This document shows, in pieces, positions 9,103 to 16,975 of a stretch of DNA of 64,000 nucleotides. The DNA is from Acidobacteriota bacterium. Its GTDB lineage: Bacteria > Actinomycetota > Acidimicrobiia > Acidimicrobiales > Microtrichaceae. Every line of letters begins with the position of its first letter. Position 1 is the stretch's first letter. Made by a program: the position numbers and the translations under genes. The notes beneath the pieces were generated by a model. That model was not told the origin of the DNA, ran no database searches, and saw only the letters and a list, made by a program, of their open reading frames with translations. The DNA lies in assembly GCA_003577145.1 (NCBI GenBank), contig QEUP01000006.1, forward strand, positions 63,864-127,863, written 5' to 3'.

Positions 9103-10520
9103 CCACCGACCTCTTGCAGAAGCTGCCCGACCTGCCAGCCGGGCCCACCGCCGGCGACGGCCTCCCCAGCGTGCGACCCACCTCGGTGGAGCAGGTCGCC
9201 AAGCTGGTGGGATGGGCACGAGAGGAGCGGGTGCCGCTCTGGCCCCGTAGCTCCCAGGCACCTCGCCGCCACGGGCTGGCCGGCGGTTCCGGCCTGGCGG
9301 TCGACATGTCGACCATGACCGCGGTCCCCATGGTCGACAGGCGCAACCGGGTGGCCCTCTTCGAAGCAGGGGTGACCTTCGCTCAGCTGGCGGATGCGCT
9401 GCGCCCGGAGGGCCTCCGGCCCGTCATGCCACTGTGCCCCCGGGGCGCCAAGTCGGTCTTGGCGACCTACCTGGAGCGCGAGGCGACCACCCTGCCCGCC
9501 TTCCAGTGGGACCTCTCCGACCCACTGCTCTGCCTCGAGGTCGTCTACGGAACCGGGGACGTGTTCCGCACGGGCTCGGCTGCGGGGCCAGGCACCCTGG
9601 AGGAGCAGTGGTCCTCCGGTGACATGCAGAAGGGCCCGATGGGGCCGGGTCATGCCGACTGGATGCGGATCATCCAGGGGGGACAGGGCTCGATCGCGTT
9701 GGCGACTTGGTGCTCGGCCAAAGCCGAGGTTCTGCCCCTCATAGAGACCGTGCACGTCGTGGCCTCGGACACGCTCACCCCTCTGGTGGAGTGCGCCTAC
9801 CGGCTGCTGCGTCGCAACGCGGTCGACATCTGCTTCATCGTCGATGCGAACGCCTTCGTCGACCTGACGACGGTGACCGCCGCCGAGCGGGCGGAGGCGA
9901 CGCGTCGGGCCAGGCCATGGAGCCTCGTCGTGTCGGTCAGCGGCGGCACCGAGCTGCCCCGGCGGCGTCACGAGCACTACACCGCCGTTCTGCTCCGCGA
10001 GGCCCGCGAAGCGGGTGCCCGGCTGGTCGATCCACCGGCGGGAAGCCCCGAGTCCCTCCTTGAGCTGCTGCGCAAACCCTCCGCAGAGCCCTACTGGAAG
10101 GAGCGCCGATCGGGTGCATCGCGGGAGGTGTTCTTCCAGACCACGCTCGATGCCGTCGGTGACTTCGTGCACTCGTTCCGCGAGCACGCAGCCCGCGCAG
10201 GGATCGGCCCCGAGCAGATCGGCGCCTACGTACAACCACAGCTCGGAGGCCGTGTGACCCACGTCGAGTTGCTCGTCGCGTGCGAACCCGGCGGCGAACA
10301 GGAGGCCGACACGGAGGCGTTCGCCGCGGCTGTGGCAGCTCCGCTCGTGGCGGAGGGCGCCTTCTTCTCCAGGCCCTACGGCGAGTGGTGCCGGCCCGCC
10401 CTGGCCAGCGCCGGTTCCCGCGACGTGCTGGAGCGCGCCAAGTCCATCTTCGACCCCGACCGGATCCTCGCGCCAGGGCGGCTCGGCCTGAAAGGAAACC
10501 CCGATGGCTACAACCTCTGA
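9099..10520 (+). CDS. FAD-linked oxidase (PCMH-type FAD domain), subunit of a 2-hydroxyacid dehydrogenase-like complex
   Basis: A 473-residue flavoprotein. The first 200 residues follow the FAD_binding_4 plan: RPTSVEQVAKLVGWARE, then WPRSSQAPRRHGLAGG in the loop that holds the FAD pyrophosphate, then the region FEAGVTFAQLADALRPEGL. The C-terminus ends in FDPDRILAPGRLGL, a sequence conserved in GlcD/lactate-type FAD oxidases (DPxxILNPGK-like). GTG 9099 has AGGAGG just upstream and overlaps the TetR stop. The next gene overlaps it by 17 bases. With the Fe-S partner and second FAD protein it likely forms a membrane-side complex that feeds electrons from an organic acid to quinone; the substrate is not evident. 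Confidence 0.8.
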   Translation: MTTDLLQKLPDLPAGPTAGDGLPSVRPTSVEQVAKLVGWAREERVPLWPRSSQAPRRHGLAGGSGLAVDMSTMTAVPMVDRRNRVALFEAGVTFAQLADALRPEGLRPVMPLCPRGAKSVLATYLEREATTLPAFQWDLSDPLLCLEVVYGTGDVFRTGSAAGPGTLEEQWSSGDMQKGPMGPGHADWMRIIQGGQGSIALATWCSAKAEVLPLIETVHVVASDTLTPLVECAYRLLRRNAVDICFIVDANAFVDLTTVTAAERAEATRRARPWSLVVSVSGGTELPRRRHEHYTAVLLREAREAGARLVDPPAGSPESLLELLRKPSAEPYWKERRSGASREVFFQTTLDAVGDFVHSFREHAARAGIGPEQIGAYVQPQLGGRVTHVELLVACEPGGEQEADTEAFAAAVAAPLVAEGAFFSRPYGEWCRPALASAGSRDVLERAKSIFDPDRILAPGRLGLKGNPDGYNL

Positions 10521-11943
10521 GATCACCACACGCGCCCGCCGCGGGGCGAAGCGCCTCTCCCGGAAGCTGCGGGTCCAGAGCGCTCCCCTGTCCAAACCCC
10601 CGCACTCCAGCGCGGAGTCCGGGCCTTCCCACCCGTCCCTGGAGAGCCTTCAGCACCTCACCAGCAAGTGCCCCCGGTGCTCGCTGTGCAAGTTCCCGCC
10701 GCTGCTCACCGTGCGTTCGAAGGCCCACAGTTCGATCTGCCCGTCCTATGACGAGTACGGCTTCCACAGCCACTCCGGAAGTGGCCGCGTGATCGTGGCC
10801 AACGCCGTGCTCGAAGGCCGGGTCGGGCTCGACGAGGCCACTCGCGAGGTGATCTTCCAATGCACGATGTGCGGCGGCTGCGACATGTCCTGCAAGTTCT
10901 CCACCGACATCGAGATCTCCGAGACGATGTTCGCCCTCCGAGCCGAGTCACACCGACGGAACGGCCCGCTCGACGCGCACGCCCGGGTGCTGGAGAACCT
11001 GGAACACCACGGCCATCCCTTCGACGCCGAGATGGGATCGAAGGGCGACTGGCTCTCGAGCGAGCCCGCTGTACGAGTCGGGATGTCGCAGCGCCTGGTC
11101 CTGGTGGGCTCCGCCTACGCGCTGCGCACCGAACGTCGTGCGACCCTTCGCAACCTGGTCCGCTTGCTGGGTGCGGCGGGAGTGGACTTCAGCGTGCTGG
11201 GCGAGGGCGAGCCCGACACCGCCACGATGGCGCTGCACATCGGCGCCCTCGATCTGTTCGACCGGCTCGCCCGCGACCTCGTAACAACTCTGCAGCGGGG
11301 CGGGGTGCAAGAGATCGTCTGCGCCGACCCCGAGGACTTCGCCACGCTGCGAGGCCACTACCCGAAGGTCGTGCAGCACGACATGCGGGTGCGCCATGCC
11401 GTGGAGGTGCTGGACGAGGCACTGGCCAAGGGCTCGCTGAAGCCCCGCCATGTCGTTCGCAAGCGCGTCACCTACCACGACCCCTGCAGCCTGGGTCGCC
11501 GCTCCGAGGAGTTTCAGCCCTGGGAGGGCGAGGTCCACAAGATCATGGGTCAGCTGCTGGTTACCGATCCGCCGAAGCCGGTGAACCGCGGAACCGAGGG
11601 TGTCTACGACGCACCGAGACGCATCCTGGCCGCGGTGCCGGGTGTGGAACTGGTGGAGATGGACCGCACCCGCGAGTACGCCTACTGCTGCGGGGGCTCC
11701 GGAGGAGTACCCCAGGCCTTCCCCGAGTTCGCCGCGAACACGGCGGCCGAACGGCTGGACGAGGCAGGCGCCACCGGGGCCGAGTTGGTGGTGAGCGCTT
11801 GCCCGGGCTGCGAGCACAACCTGTCCGCGGCTGCGGGGGGCCGGCGGATCGAAGTGACCGGCATCTACGACGTGCTCGCCAGGTCGGTGCTGGGCCCAGG
11901 CAAGACCGTGGAGCTCGCCGCTGGTGCGAGGAAGGAGCGTTGA
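10504..11943 (+). CDS. (Fe-S)-binding oxidoreductase with CCG cysteine-rich domains (GlpC/HdrB/LldE-like)
   Basis: A 479-residue electron-transfer partner of the flanking FAD oxidases. Two Cys clusters lie in the N-terminal part: CPRCSLCKF (with a later Cys in SSICPSYDE) and CTMCGGCDMSCKF, fitting two [4Fe-4S] clusters. The C-terminal half holds CCG-type motifs: HDPCSLGR near residue 324 and YCCGGSGGVPQAFPEF near 395, followed by SACPGCEHNL. This layout matches glycolate oxidase GlcF, GlpC and heterodisulfide reductase B/D-like subunits. ATG 10504 lies within the preceding gene, implying coupling. The next start is 2 bases after its stop. Confidence 0.85.
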   Translation: MATTSEITTRARRGAKRLSRKLRVQSAPLSKPPHSSAESGPSHPSLESLQHLTSKCPRCSLCKFPPLLTVRSKAHSSICPSYDEYGFHSHSGSGRVIVANAVLEGRVGLDEATREVIFQCTMCGGCDMSCKFSTDIEISETMFALRAESHRRNGPLDAHARVLENLEHHGHPFDAEMGSKGDWLSSEPAVRVGMSQRLVLVGSAYALRTERRATLRNLVRLLGAAGVDFSVLGEGEPDTATMALHIGALDLFDRLARDLVTTLQRGGVQEIVCADPEDFATLRGHYPKVVQHDMRVRHAVEVLDEALAKGSLKPRHVVRKRVTYHDPCSLGRRSEEFQPWEGEVHKIMGQLLVTDPPKPVNRGTEGVYDAPRRILAAVPGVELVEMDRTREYAYCCGGSGGVPQAFPEFAANTAAERLDEAGATGAELVVSACPGCEHNLSAAAGGRRIEVTGIYDVLARSVLGPGKTVELAAGARKER

Positions 11944-11944
11944 C

Positions 11945-13777
11945 ATGAGTGCGATCCTCAGCTCCCGCAACATCGTGGAGCTCCCGCCCGAGGAGGCGGC
12001 GGACCTTCGATCCAAGGTTGGCGAACGCCTCGCCGAGATCGTCGGGCAGCGATGGGTCACCACCGAGCCCGCAATACTCGACACCTACTGCTGGCAGTAC
12101 TTGGCCGAGGCCGCCGTGGGTAGCCGGTGGATGTTCCGTCCGCTGGCCGTCGTGCTCCCGGAGACCAGCGAGGAGGTCGCGGCGATCGTGCGGTACTGCA
12201 ACGCCGAGGGCATCCAGTTCAAGGCGATCTCCACCGGCTTCGGTGCCTGGGGTGCCGCCACCCGTCCCGACTCGATGGTGCAGATCGACCTCAAGCGCAT
12301 GGACCGCATCCTCGAGATCGACGCCAAGAACATGTATGCGGTGGTCGAGCCCTACGTCACCGGCAACGAACTGCAGACCGAGGCGTTCAAGGTCGGCCTC
12401 AACACTCACATCGCCGGGGTGGGCGGCCAGGCCTCCGTGCTGGCATCCGCCACATCGATGATGGGTCAGGGCCTCGACGGGGTGTCGATGGGGTTCTCCT
12501 GCCGCAACCTCCTCGGTGCCGAGTGGGTCACCCCCGAGGGTGAGATCGTGCGGGTGGGCAGCTTCGACAGCAGTGGACGCTGGTTCAGCGGCGACGGCCC
12601 CGGCCCGTCGGTGAGGGGCATCTTCCGTGGCTTCGCGGGCGCGCTAGGTGGCTTGGGCGTGTTCACCAAGGCCGCGGTGAAGATGTACCCCTGGGAGGGC
12701 CCCGAGAAGCTCACCTTCACCGGCACCTCGCCCAACTACCAGACCGAGATACCCGAGCACCAGCTCTCGGCGCTGTGCATCGTTGACGGTTGGGACGGGA
12801 TGGCCGAGCTCGGCTACCGCCTCGGTGACAGCGGCATCGCAACGGTGGTGAACCGGACCGCACCCTCGCCGATGGGAGCGGTCTTCACCGCCGACAACAA
12901 CGAGTTCGTCGACATCTACAGCATCCCTTTCGTCCACGAGCTCTACTACACGCTCGCGGTGATCATCCAGGCACACGACGCGGAGGAGTTCGAGTACAAG
13001 GTCGACGTGCTCAAGTCGATCCTGTCGGATCTCGGCGGGGGCATGATCGCCAACCTGCCGTTCCGCCAGTACACGTACTGGTTCGCACGGTTCTCGCGCA
13101 CCCTGTCCCGCCGGGTCGGGATCAAGATGATCCTTCGTTCGGTTCCCGGGCTCCTCAAGATGTTCACCAAGATGGGAAGGCACTTCGGTCTGCGGCGTCT
13201 GCCGACGTCCATGTCGAGCCTGGTCTACGAGAGCGCCATGCGCAGCGGTATGAACCTGCGAGGTATCTTCCGATTCGGCGGCACCTTCTGGACCGCGATG
13301 GGATCGCTCGTGTCGTGGGACACCGCCATCAAGGGGGCGAAGGTCGGCGCCCAGGTCAAGCAGAAGTACATCCAGCGGGGCCAGTTCTTCGACGACGGCG
13401 CCGACAACGCCTGGGGAGGCCTCTACGAGAACGGCGCCTACTCGCATCTCGAGGAGTTGGCCTGCTACGACCCCACCGAGGAGAAGAGCGGCGACACGGC
13501 CATCGGCTACATCTTCGAGACCAACCTCGCGTCCGCCGAGCACCACCTGTCGTTGCCGCTCAACGCGGTCGGCCCCCAGGCGAGCATGTTCTTCGGCCCC
13601 TTGTGCCGCAACTACCAGGCCTGGCAGGTCAAGATCAAGCAGGCCTATGACCCGAACGACGCCAGCGAGGGGTCCAGCTACGTCATGCCCGACTACAAAC
13701 CCGGCGGCGTGCTCAAGAAGCTCGTGATGACCGTGCTCGATGACCGCGCCGAGATCGACCTGACCAAGGACCTCTGA
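11945..13777 (+). CDS. large FAD-linked oxidase (FAD_binding_4), third gene of the oxidoreductase operon
   Basis: A 610-residue flavoprotein. FAD-domain landmarks are RPLAVVLPETSEEVAAIVRYC, then FKAISTGFGAWGAATRPDS in the pyrophosphate-binding loop, and GVGGQASVLASATSMMGQG. A Gly-rich region (GFAGALGGLGVFTKAAVKMYP) follows the pattern of lactate/glycolate oxidases, and an unusually long C-terminal half adds a cap domain. ATG 11945 is 2 bases after the stop of the Fe-S gene. Two different FAD oxidases sandwiching one CCG protein is less usual than GlcD-GlcE-GlcF, where the second FAD protein is small; here both are full-length. Substrate unknown; long aliphatic or aromatic hydroxyacids are possible but not indicated. 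Confidence 0.8.
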   Translation: MSAILSSRNIVELPPEEAADLRSKVGERLAEIVGQRWVTTEPAILDTYCWQYLAEAAVGSRWMFRPLAVVLPETSEEVAAIVRYCNAEGIQFKAISTGFGAWGAATRPDSMVQIDLKRMDRILEIDAKNMYAVVEPYVTGNELQTEAFKVGLNTHIAGVGGQASVLASATSMMGQGLDGVSMGFSCRNLLGAEWVTPEGEIVRVGSFDSSGRWFSGDGPGPSVRGIFRGFAGALGGLGVFTKAAVKMYPWEGPEKLTFTGTSPNYQTEIPEHQLSALCIVDGWDGMAELGYRLGDSGIATVVNRTAPSPMGAVFTADNNEFVDIYSIPFVHELYYTLAVIIQAHDAEEFEYKVDVLKSILSDLGGGMIANLPFRQYTYWFARFSRTLSRRVGIKMILRSVPGLLKMFTKMGRHFGLRRLPTSMSSLVYESAMRSGMNLRGIFRFGGTFWTAMGSLVSWDTAIKGAKVGAQVKQKYIQRGQFFDDGADNAWGGLYENGAYSHLEELACYDPTEEKSGDTAIGYIFETNLASAEHHLSLPLNAVGPQASMFFGPLCRNYQAWQVKIKQAYDPNDASEGSSYVMPDYKPGGVLKKLVMTVLDDRAEIDLTKDL

Positions 13778-13815
13778 GCCCGGCGCGGCGCGATGAGAAG
13801 CCGAATCCACTTGTC

Positions 13816-13935
13816 ATGAAGAACCGGATCACAGCCCTTGGCGTGGCCCTTGTCGCCGCGCGACGACGGCTCGGGGCAACGTGGGCCCCTCCGTACACGG
13901 GCCGCGCCGCCGAGACCGGGGGTGGTTACACCTGA
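13816..13935 (+). pseudogene. 39-codon fragment carrying a copy of the sortase-tail sequence
   Basis: ATG 13816 to TGA 13935 encodes a peptide beginning MKNRITALGVALVAARRRLG. Bases 13829-13871 match 8188-8230 at 42 of 43 positions, in the same frame that encodes the C-terminal helix and Arg cluster of the surface protein. No LPxTG-like motif or upstream protein remains. It is probably a remnant or a recent partial duplication of a surface-protein 3' end; a functional micropeptide cannot be excluded. Confidence 0.5.
13829..13871 (+). repeat. second copy of the 43-nt sortase-tail sequence
   Basis: Partner of 8188-8230, 42/43 identical, direct orientation, 5.6 kb apart. No flanking target duplication or transposase is visible. 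Confidence 0.8.
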
Positions 13936-13961
13936 GCGCAGGGCGTTCGTAAGCTGGAGCG

Positions 13962-15518
13962 GTGTCCACCCCCCGATCGCGCCGCGCGGCGCGATCCTTC
14001 TCACCCACCCGGCGCAAGCTGCTCCTCGTCGGCGTCTTCGGTGCGGTCAACGCCGGCCTGGTGAGGGCATTGGGCAGCCCCCGCTCGCCCGCACGGGCTC
14101 CCGCCACCGCCGGCGAGGGAGCGCCGACAACCCCGGTGGCGTTGGAAGGGGCTGCCGAACCGCCGCCACCGGATCACAACTTCGACACCGTCATATCCGG
14201 CGGCCGGGTCATCGACCCCGATTCGGGTTACGACCAGGTCGCCAACGTGGGCATCGACGGCGGCGCCGTCACCTCGATCTCCAAAGAGCCGCTCAAAGGC
14301 ACCGCCTCCATCGACGCCTCCGGACTCATCGTCGCCCCCGGCTTCATCGACCTCCTCTCCTACGAGCCCAACAGCTTCGGCATCTGGTACAAGGTCGCCG
14401 ACGGAGTGACCACCAACCTCGGGATGCACGGCCTTCAGCTCGCGCCTGGTGAGTACTTCGACCGGTTCAGCGGGGTCACCCCGACGCACTTCGGCGGCGC
14501 GTTCGACGACAACTGGGGCCGCAGCATCCAAGCCGAGATCGGCAACGACCTCGCCGGCACACCGGACCAACTCGACAGGCTGGTGGACGAGTTCGAGGAG
14601 GGAATCGAAGGCGGCTGGATCGGCATCAGCTTCTCACTCGAGTACACACCCGGCGTCGACAACGAGGAGGTGGACCGCCTCGCTGACGTCGCCTTGAAGT
14701 ACGACCTGCCGATGTTCTTCCACGCCCGCTACTCCGATCCCGACCCTCCGGGCACCAACGCCGAGGCCATCGAGGAGATCCTGCGTGTGGCCCGCGAGAA
14801 GGGTGTGGCGGTTCACGTCGAGCACATCACTTCAACTGGCGGCACCCACACGATGGCCGAAACCCTTGCGACCCTCGACGAGGCTCGCGCCGAGGGGATA
14901 GACGTGACTGCTTGCATGTACCCGTACACCTTCTGGGCGACCTATCTCGGGTCGGCCCGGTTCTCACCGGGCTGGCAGGAGCGCTTCCGGATCTCCTACG
15001 ACGACCTCGTCATCCCCGGAACCGGCGAGCGGCTGACCGAGGCGACCTTCGAGCAGTACCGCTCGGAGAACGTCCTGGCCGCCGCCTACGCCATTCCGGA
15101 GGAGGACGTGCGAACCGGCTTGAAGGATCCTCACGTCTTCATCGGCAGCGACGCCATTCTCGAAGAGGAGCTCAACAACCATCCCCGGGGAGCGGGTTCG
15201 TTCGCCCGCGTGCTGGGGCACTACGTGCGGGACGAGCAGGTCATCGATCTCCACCAGGCGCTGCGAAAGATGACGATCCTGCCGGCGCAGCGCCTCGAAC
15301 GGCCGGTGCCGGCCTTGCGCAGGAAGGGACGCATGCAAATCGGTGCCGACGCCGACATCACGATCTTCGATCCAGACACCGTGATCGACAAGGCGACCGT
15401 CGACAACCCCGCGCAGCACTCCGAGGGGATCGAATACGTCATGGTGCTCGGCCAGATCGTCAAGGACCCGAACGGCCTGCAAACCGGCGTCACACCGGGT
15501 CAACCGATCACCGCCTAG
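13962..15518 (+). CDS. D-aminoacylase/dihydroorotase-like amidohydrolase, Tat-type export signal, altered metal site
   Basis: A 518-residue amidohydrolase. The N-terminus has RRKLLLVGVFGAVNAGLV after basic residues, resembling a Tat signal. The beta-sandwich start FDTVISGGRVIDPDSGY and PGFID (126-130) place it with N-acyl-D-amino-acid deacylases. Where the family has HxH after GFID, this protein has L132-S-Y134, and the usual NCG cysteine loop is GMHG with His156. Downstream ligands look kept: FFHARYSD, HVEHITSTGG and the catalytic-type GSDAI. The C-terminus ADITIFDPDTVID is typical. GTG 13962 follows GGAG. It may hydrolyse an N-acyl or cyclic amide with a mononuclear or His-substituted centre; activity is unproven. 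Stand-alone gene. Confidence 0.75.
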   Translation: MSTPRSRRAARSFSPTRRKLLLVGVFGAVNAGLVRALGSPRSPARAPATAGEGAPTTPVALEGAAEPPPPDHNFDTVISGGRVIDPDSGYDQVANVGIDGGAVTSISKEPLKGTASIDASGLIVAPGFIDLLSYEPNSFGIWYKVADGVTTNLGMHGLQLAPGEYFDRFSGVTPTHFGGAFDDNWGRSIQAEIGNDLAGTPDQLDRLVDEFEEGIEGGWIGISFSLEYTPGVDNEEVDRLADVALKYDLPMFFHARYSDPDPPGTNAEAIEEILRVAREKGVAVHVEHITSTGGTHTMAETLATLDEARAEGIDVTACMYPYTFWATYLGSARFSPGWQERFRISYDDLVIPGTGERLTEATFEQYRSENVLAAAYAIPEEDVRTGLKDPHVFIGSDAILEEELNNHPRGAGSFARVLGHYVRDEQVIDLHQALRKMTILPAQRLERPVPALRRKGRMQIGADADITIFDPDTVIDKATVDNPAQHSEGIEYVMVLGQIVKDPNGLQTGVTPGQPITA

Positions 15519-15533
15519 CAGAGCCGGCCACCC

Positions 15534-15583
15534 GTTCTGTGAACCGAAAAGGCCCCTATAGGGGCCACGCGCGTTCACAAAAC
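15534..15583. repeat. copy A of an identical 50-bp nested-palindrome element
   Basis: Fifty bases identical to 43847-43896. Outer arms GTGAAC (15539-15544) and GTTCAC (15573-15578) enclose the inner palindrome GGCCCCTATAGGGGCC (15551-15566), separated by 6-base asymmetric joints. Read on the minus strand, the hairpin is followed directly by TTTT, so it works as an intrinsic terminator for dprE1, whose stop lies 14 bases before it. Confidence 0.9.
15551..15566 (-). terminator. intrinsic terminator of the ubiA-dprE1 unit
   Basis: GGCCCC-TATA-GGGGCC followed on the minus strand by TTTTCGG. It lies downstream of the dprE1 stop at 15597 and upstream, in the converging sense, of the amidohydrolase stop at 15518. 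It is the core of the repeated 50-bp element. Confidence 0.75.
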
Positions 15584-15596
15584 CGGTTGGGTGGAG

Positions 15597-16964
15597 CTAG
15601 CACAGGCCGAGGCGGCGTCCGAGATCGCTGCTCAGCCTGCGCTCTGGATCGAGCTCGTCCCGCACCTCACGCCAGGCGTCGAGCCGGGGGTACATCTCGC
15701 TCAGCAGCTCGGGACGCAAGCGGCTGTCCTTGGCCAGATAGACCCTGCCGCCCGCTTCGGCCACCCGTTCGTCCAGCCCATCCAGGAGCTGCTCCAGCTC
15801 CGGGGCGCCCACAGGGATGTCGAGGCTCAGCGTCCAGCCTTCCTGGGGGAACGAGAGCGGACCCTGGTTGCCGGGCCCGAACCGCTTGAGCACCGCGAGG
15901 AACGACGCGGTGCCCGACGAGCTGAGCCGCTCGACCGCATGGCGCAAGGTCTCGCCGGCGGTGAAGGGGACCACGCATTGCCACTGGAGGAAGCCACGGG
16001 ATCCGTACAACCGGTTCCAGCCACCCACCATGTCGAGAGGATGGAAGAACTGTGAGATCGTCTGCAGCTCGCCGCGGCGGTGCTGGGGCGACTTCCGGTA
16101 CCACATCTCGTTGAACAGGCCGATGGTCCAGCGGTTGAGGAGGCCCGAGGGGATGAGAGGGGGCGCTGTGACGACCTGGCGGGGAGCGAACTCGAAACGT
16201 CGCTCGGCGAGCTCGTCAGGGAGCTCGTCCCTGCCTGCGAAGCGACCTCGGGTCAACACCGACCGACCCATTGACGCGCCGGTCGCGAGCAGATCGATCC
16301 ACGCGACCGAGTAGTCGCTGACCTCGTCGGTGCTCTCCATCAGCTCCATGATCGAATCGAGATCCCCGGCTCGGTCGGTGTCGACGCTGAGGAGGCTGGA
16401 CTCGACCGGCAGCAACCGGAAGGTCGCGTCGATGATCACGCCGGTCAGGCCCATTCCACCGGCGGTGGCCCAGAAGACAGCGGCATCGTCGACGGGATCG
16501 ACCTCGCGGATCCCGCCATCGGGGCCTGCCAGCCTGAACGAGGTCACATGGTTGCACCAGGACCCTGTCCGGTGATGGTTCTTGCCGTGGACGTCGGCGG
16601 CGATGGCTCCGCCGACTGTCACGTACCGCGTACCCGGGGTCACGGGCACGAACCAGCCCAGGGGCACGAGCCAACGCATCAGCTGGTCGAGGCTGGTCCC
16701 CGCGGTGGCGGTGGCGAACCCGGCTTCGAGATCGACGTCGATCAACCCGTGGCCCGGCGCGGTCTCCAGGACCATCCCGCCGGCGTTCTGGGCGGCGTCG
16801 CCGTAGCTGCGTCCCAGGCCCCTGGCCAACACGCCTCTGGTCGGTCGGCTCCGCAGCGCCGATACGACATCGGCGGGCTCGGAGCATCTCATGACCCGTG
16901 CGGCGGTGGGCGCGGTACGACCCCAGCCGGTGAGCAGATGGCGTTGGCCGGGCAGTCCTGACAT
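15597..16964 (-). CDS. dprE1: decaprenylphospho-beta-D-ribofuranose 2-oxidase, DprE1
   Basis: FAD enzyme that oxidises decaprenyl-phospho-ribose to the 2-keto intermediate on the way to the arabinose donor DPA for cell-wall arabinan. The 455-residue length is near that of mycobacterial DprE1. FAD loop: LARGLGRSYGDAAQN (47-60); GTRYVTVGGAIAADVHGKNHH (111-131) is highly diagnostic; C-terminal YLAKDSRLRPE holds Lys412, matching the catalytic Lys418 of M. tuberculosis. In the GW-x-x-C-x-D stretch that contains Cys387 in M. tuberculosis, this protein reads GWTLSLD, with Ser380 at the Cys position. It starts 11 bases after ubiA on the same strand and ends at the repeated terminator. DprE2 is not in the window. 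Confidence 0.9.
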   Translation of the reverse strand: MSGLPGQRHLLTGWGRTAPTAARVMRCSEPADVVSALRSRPTRGVLARGLGRSYGDAAQNAGGMVLETAPGHGLIDVDLEAGFATATAGTSLDQLMRWLVPLGWFVPVTPGTRYVTVGGAIAADVHGKNHHRTGSWCNHVTSFRLAGPDGGIREVDPVDDAAVFWATAGGMGLTGVIIDATFRLLPVESSLLSVDTDRAGDLDSIMELMESTDEVSDYSVAWIDLLATGASMGRSVLTRGRFAGRDELPDELAERRFEFAPRQVVTAPPLIPSGLLNRWTIGLFNEMWYRKSPQHRRGELQTISQFFHPLDMVGGWNRLYGSRGFLQWQCVVPFTAGETLRHAVERLSSSGTASFLAVLKRFGPGNQGPLSFPQEGWTLSLDIPVGAPELEQLLDGLDERVAEAGGRVYLAKDSRLRPELLSEMYPRLDAWREVRDELDPERRLSSDLGRRLGLC

Positions 16965-16975
16965 GAGCGGCCGGC

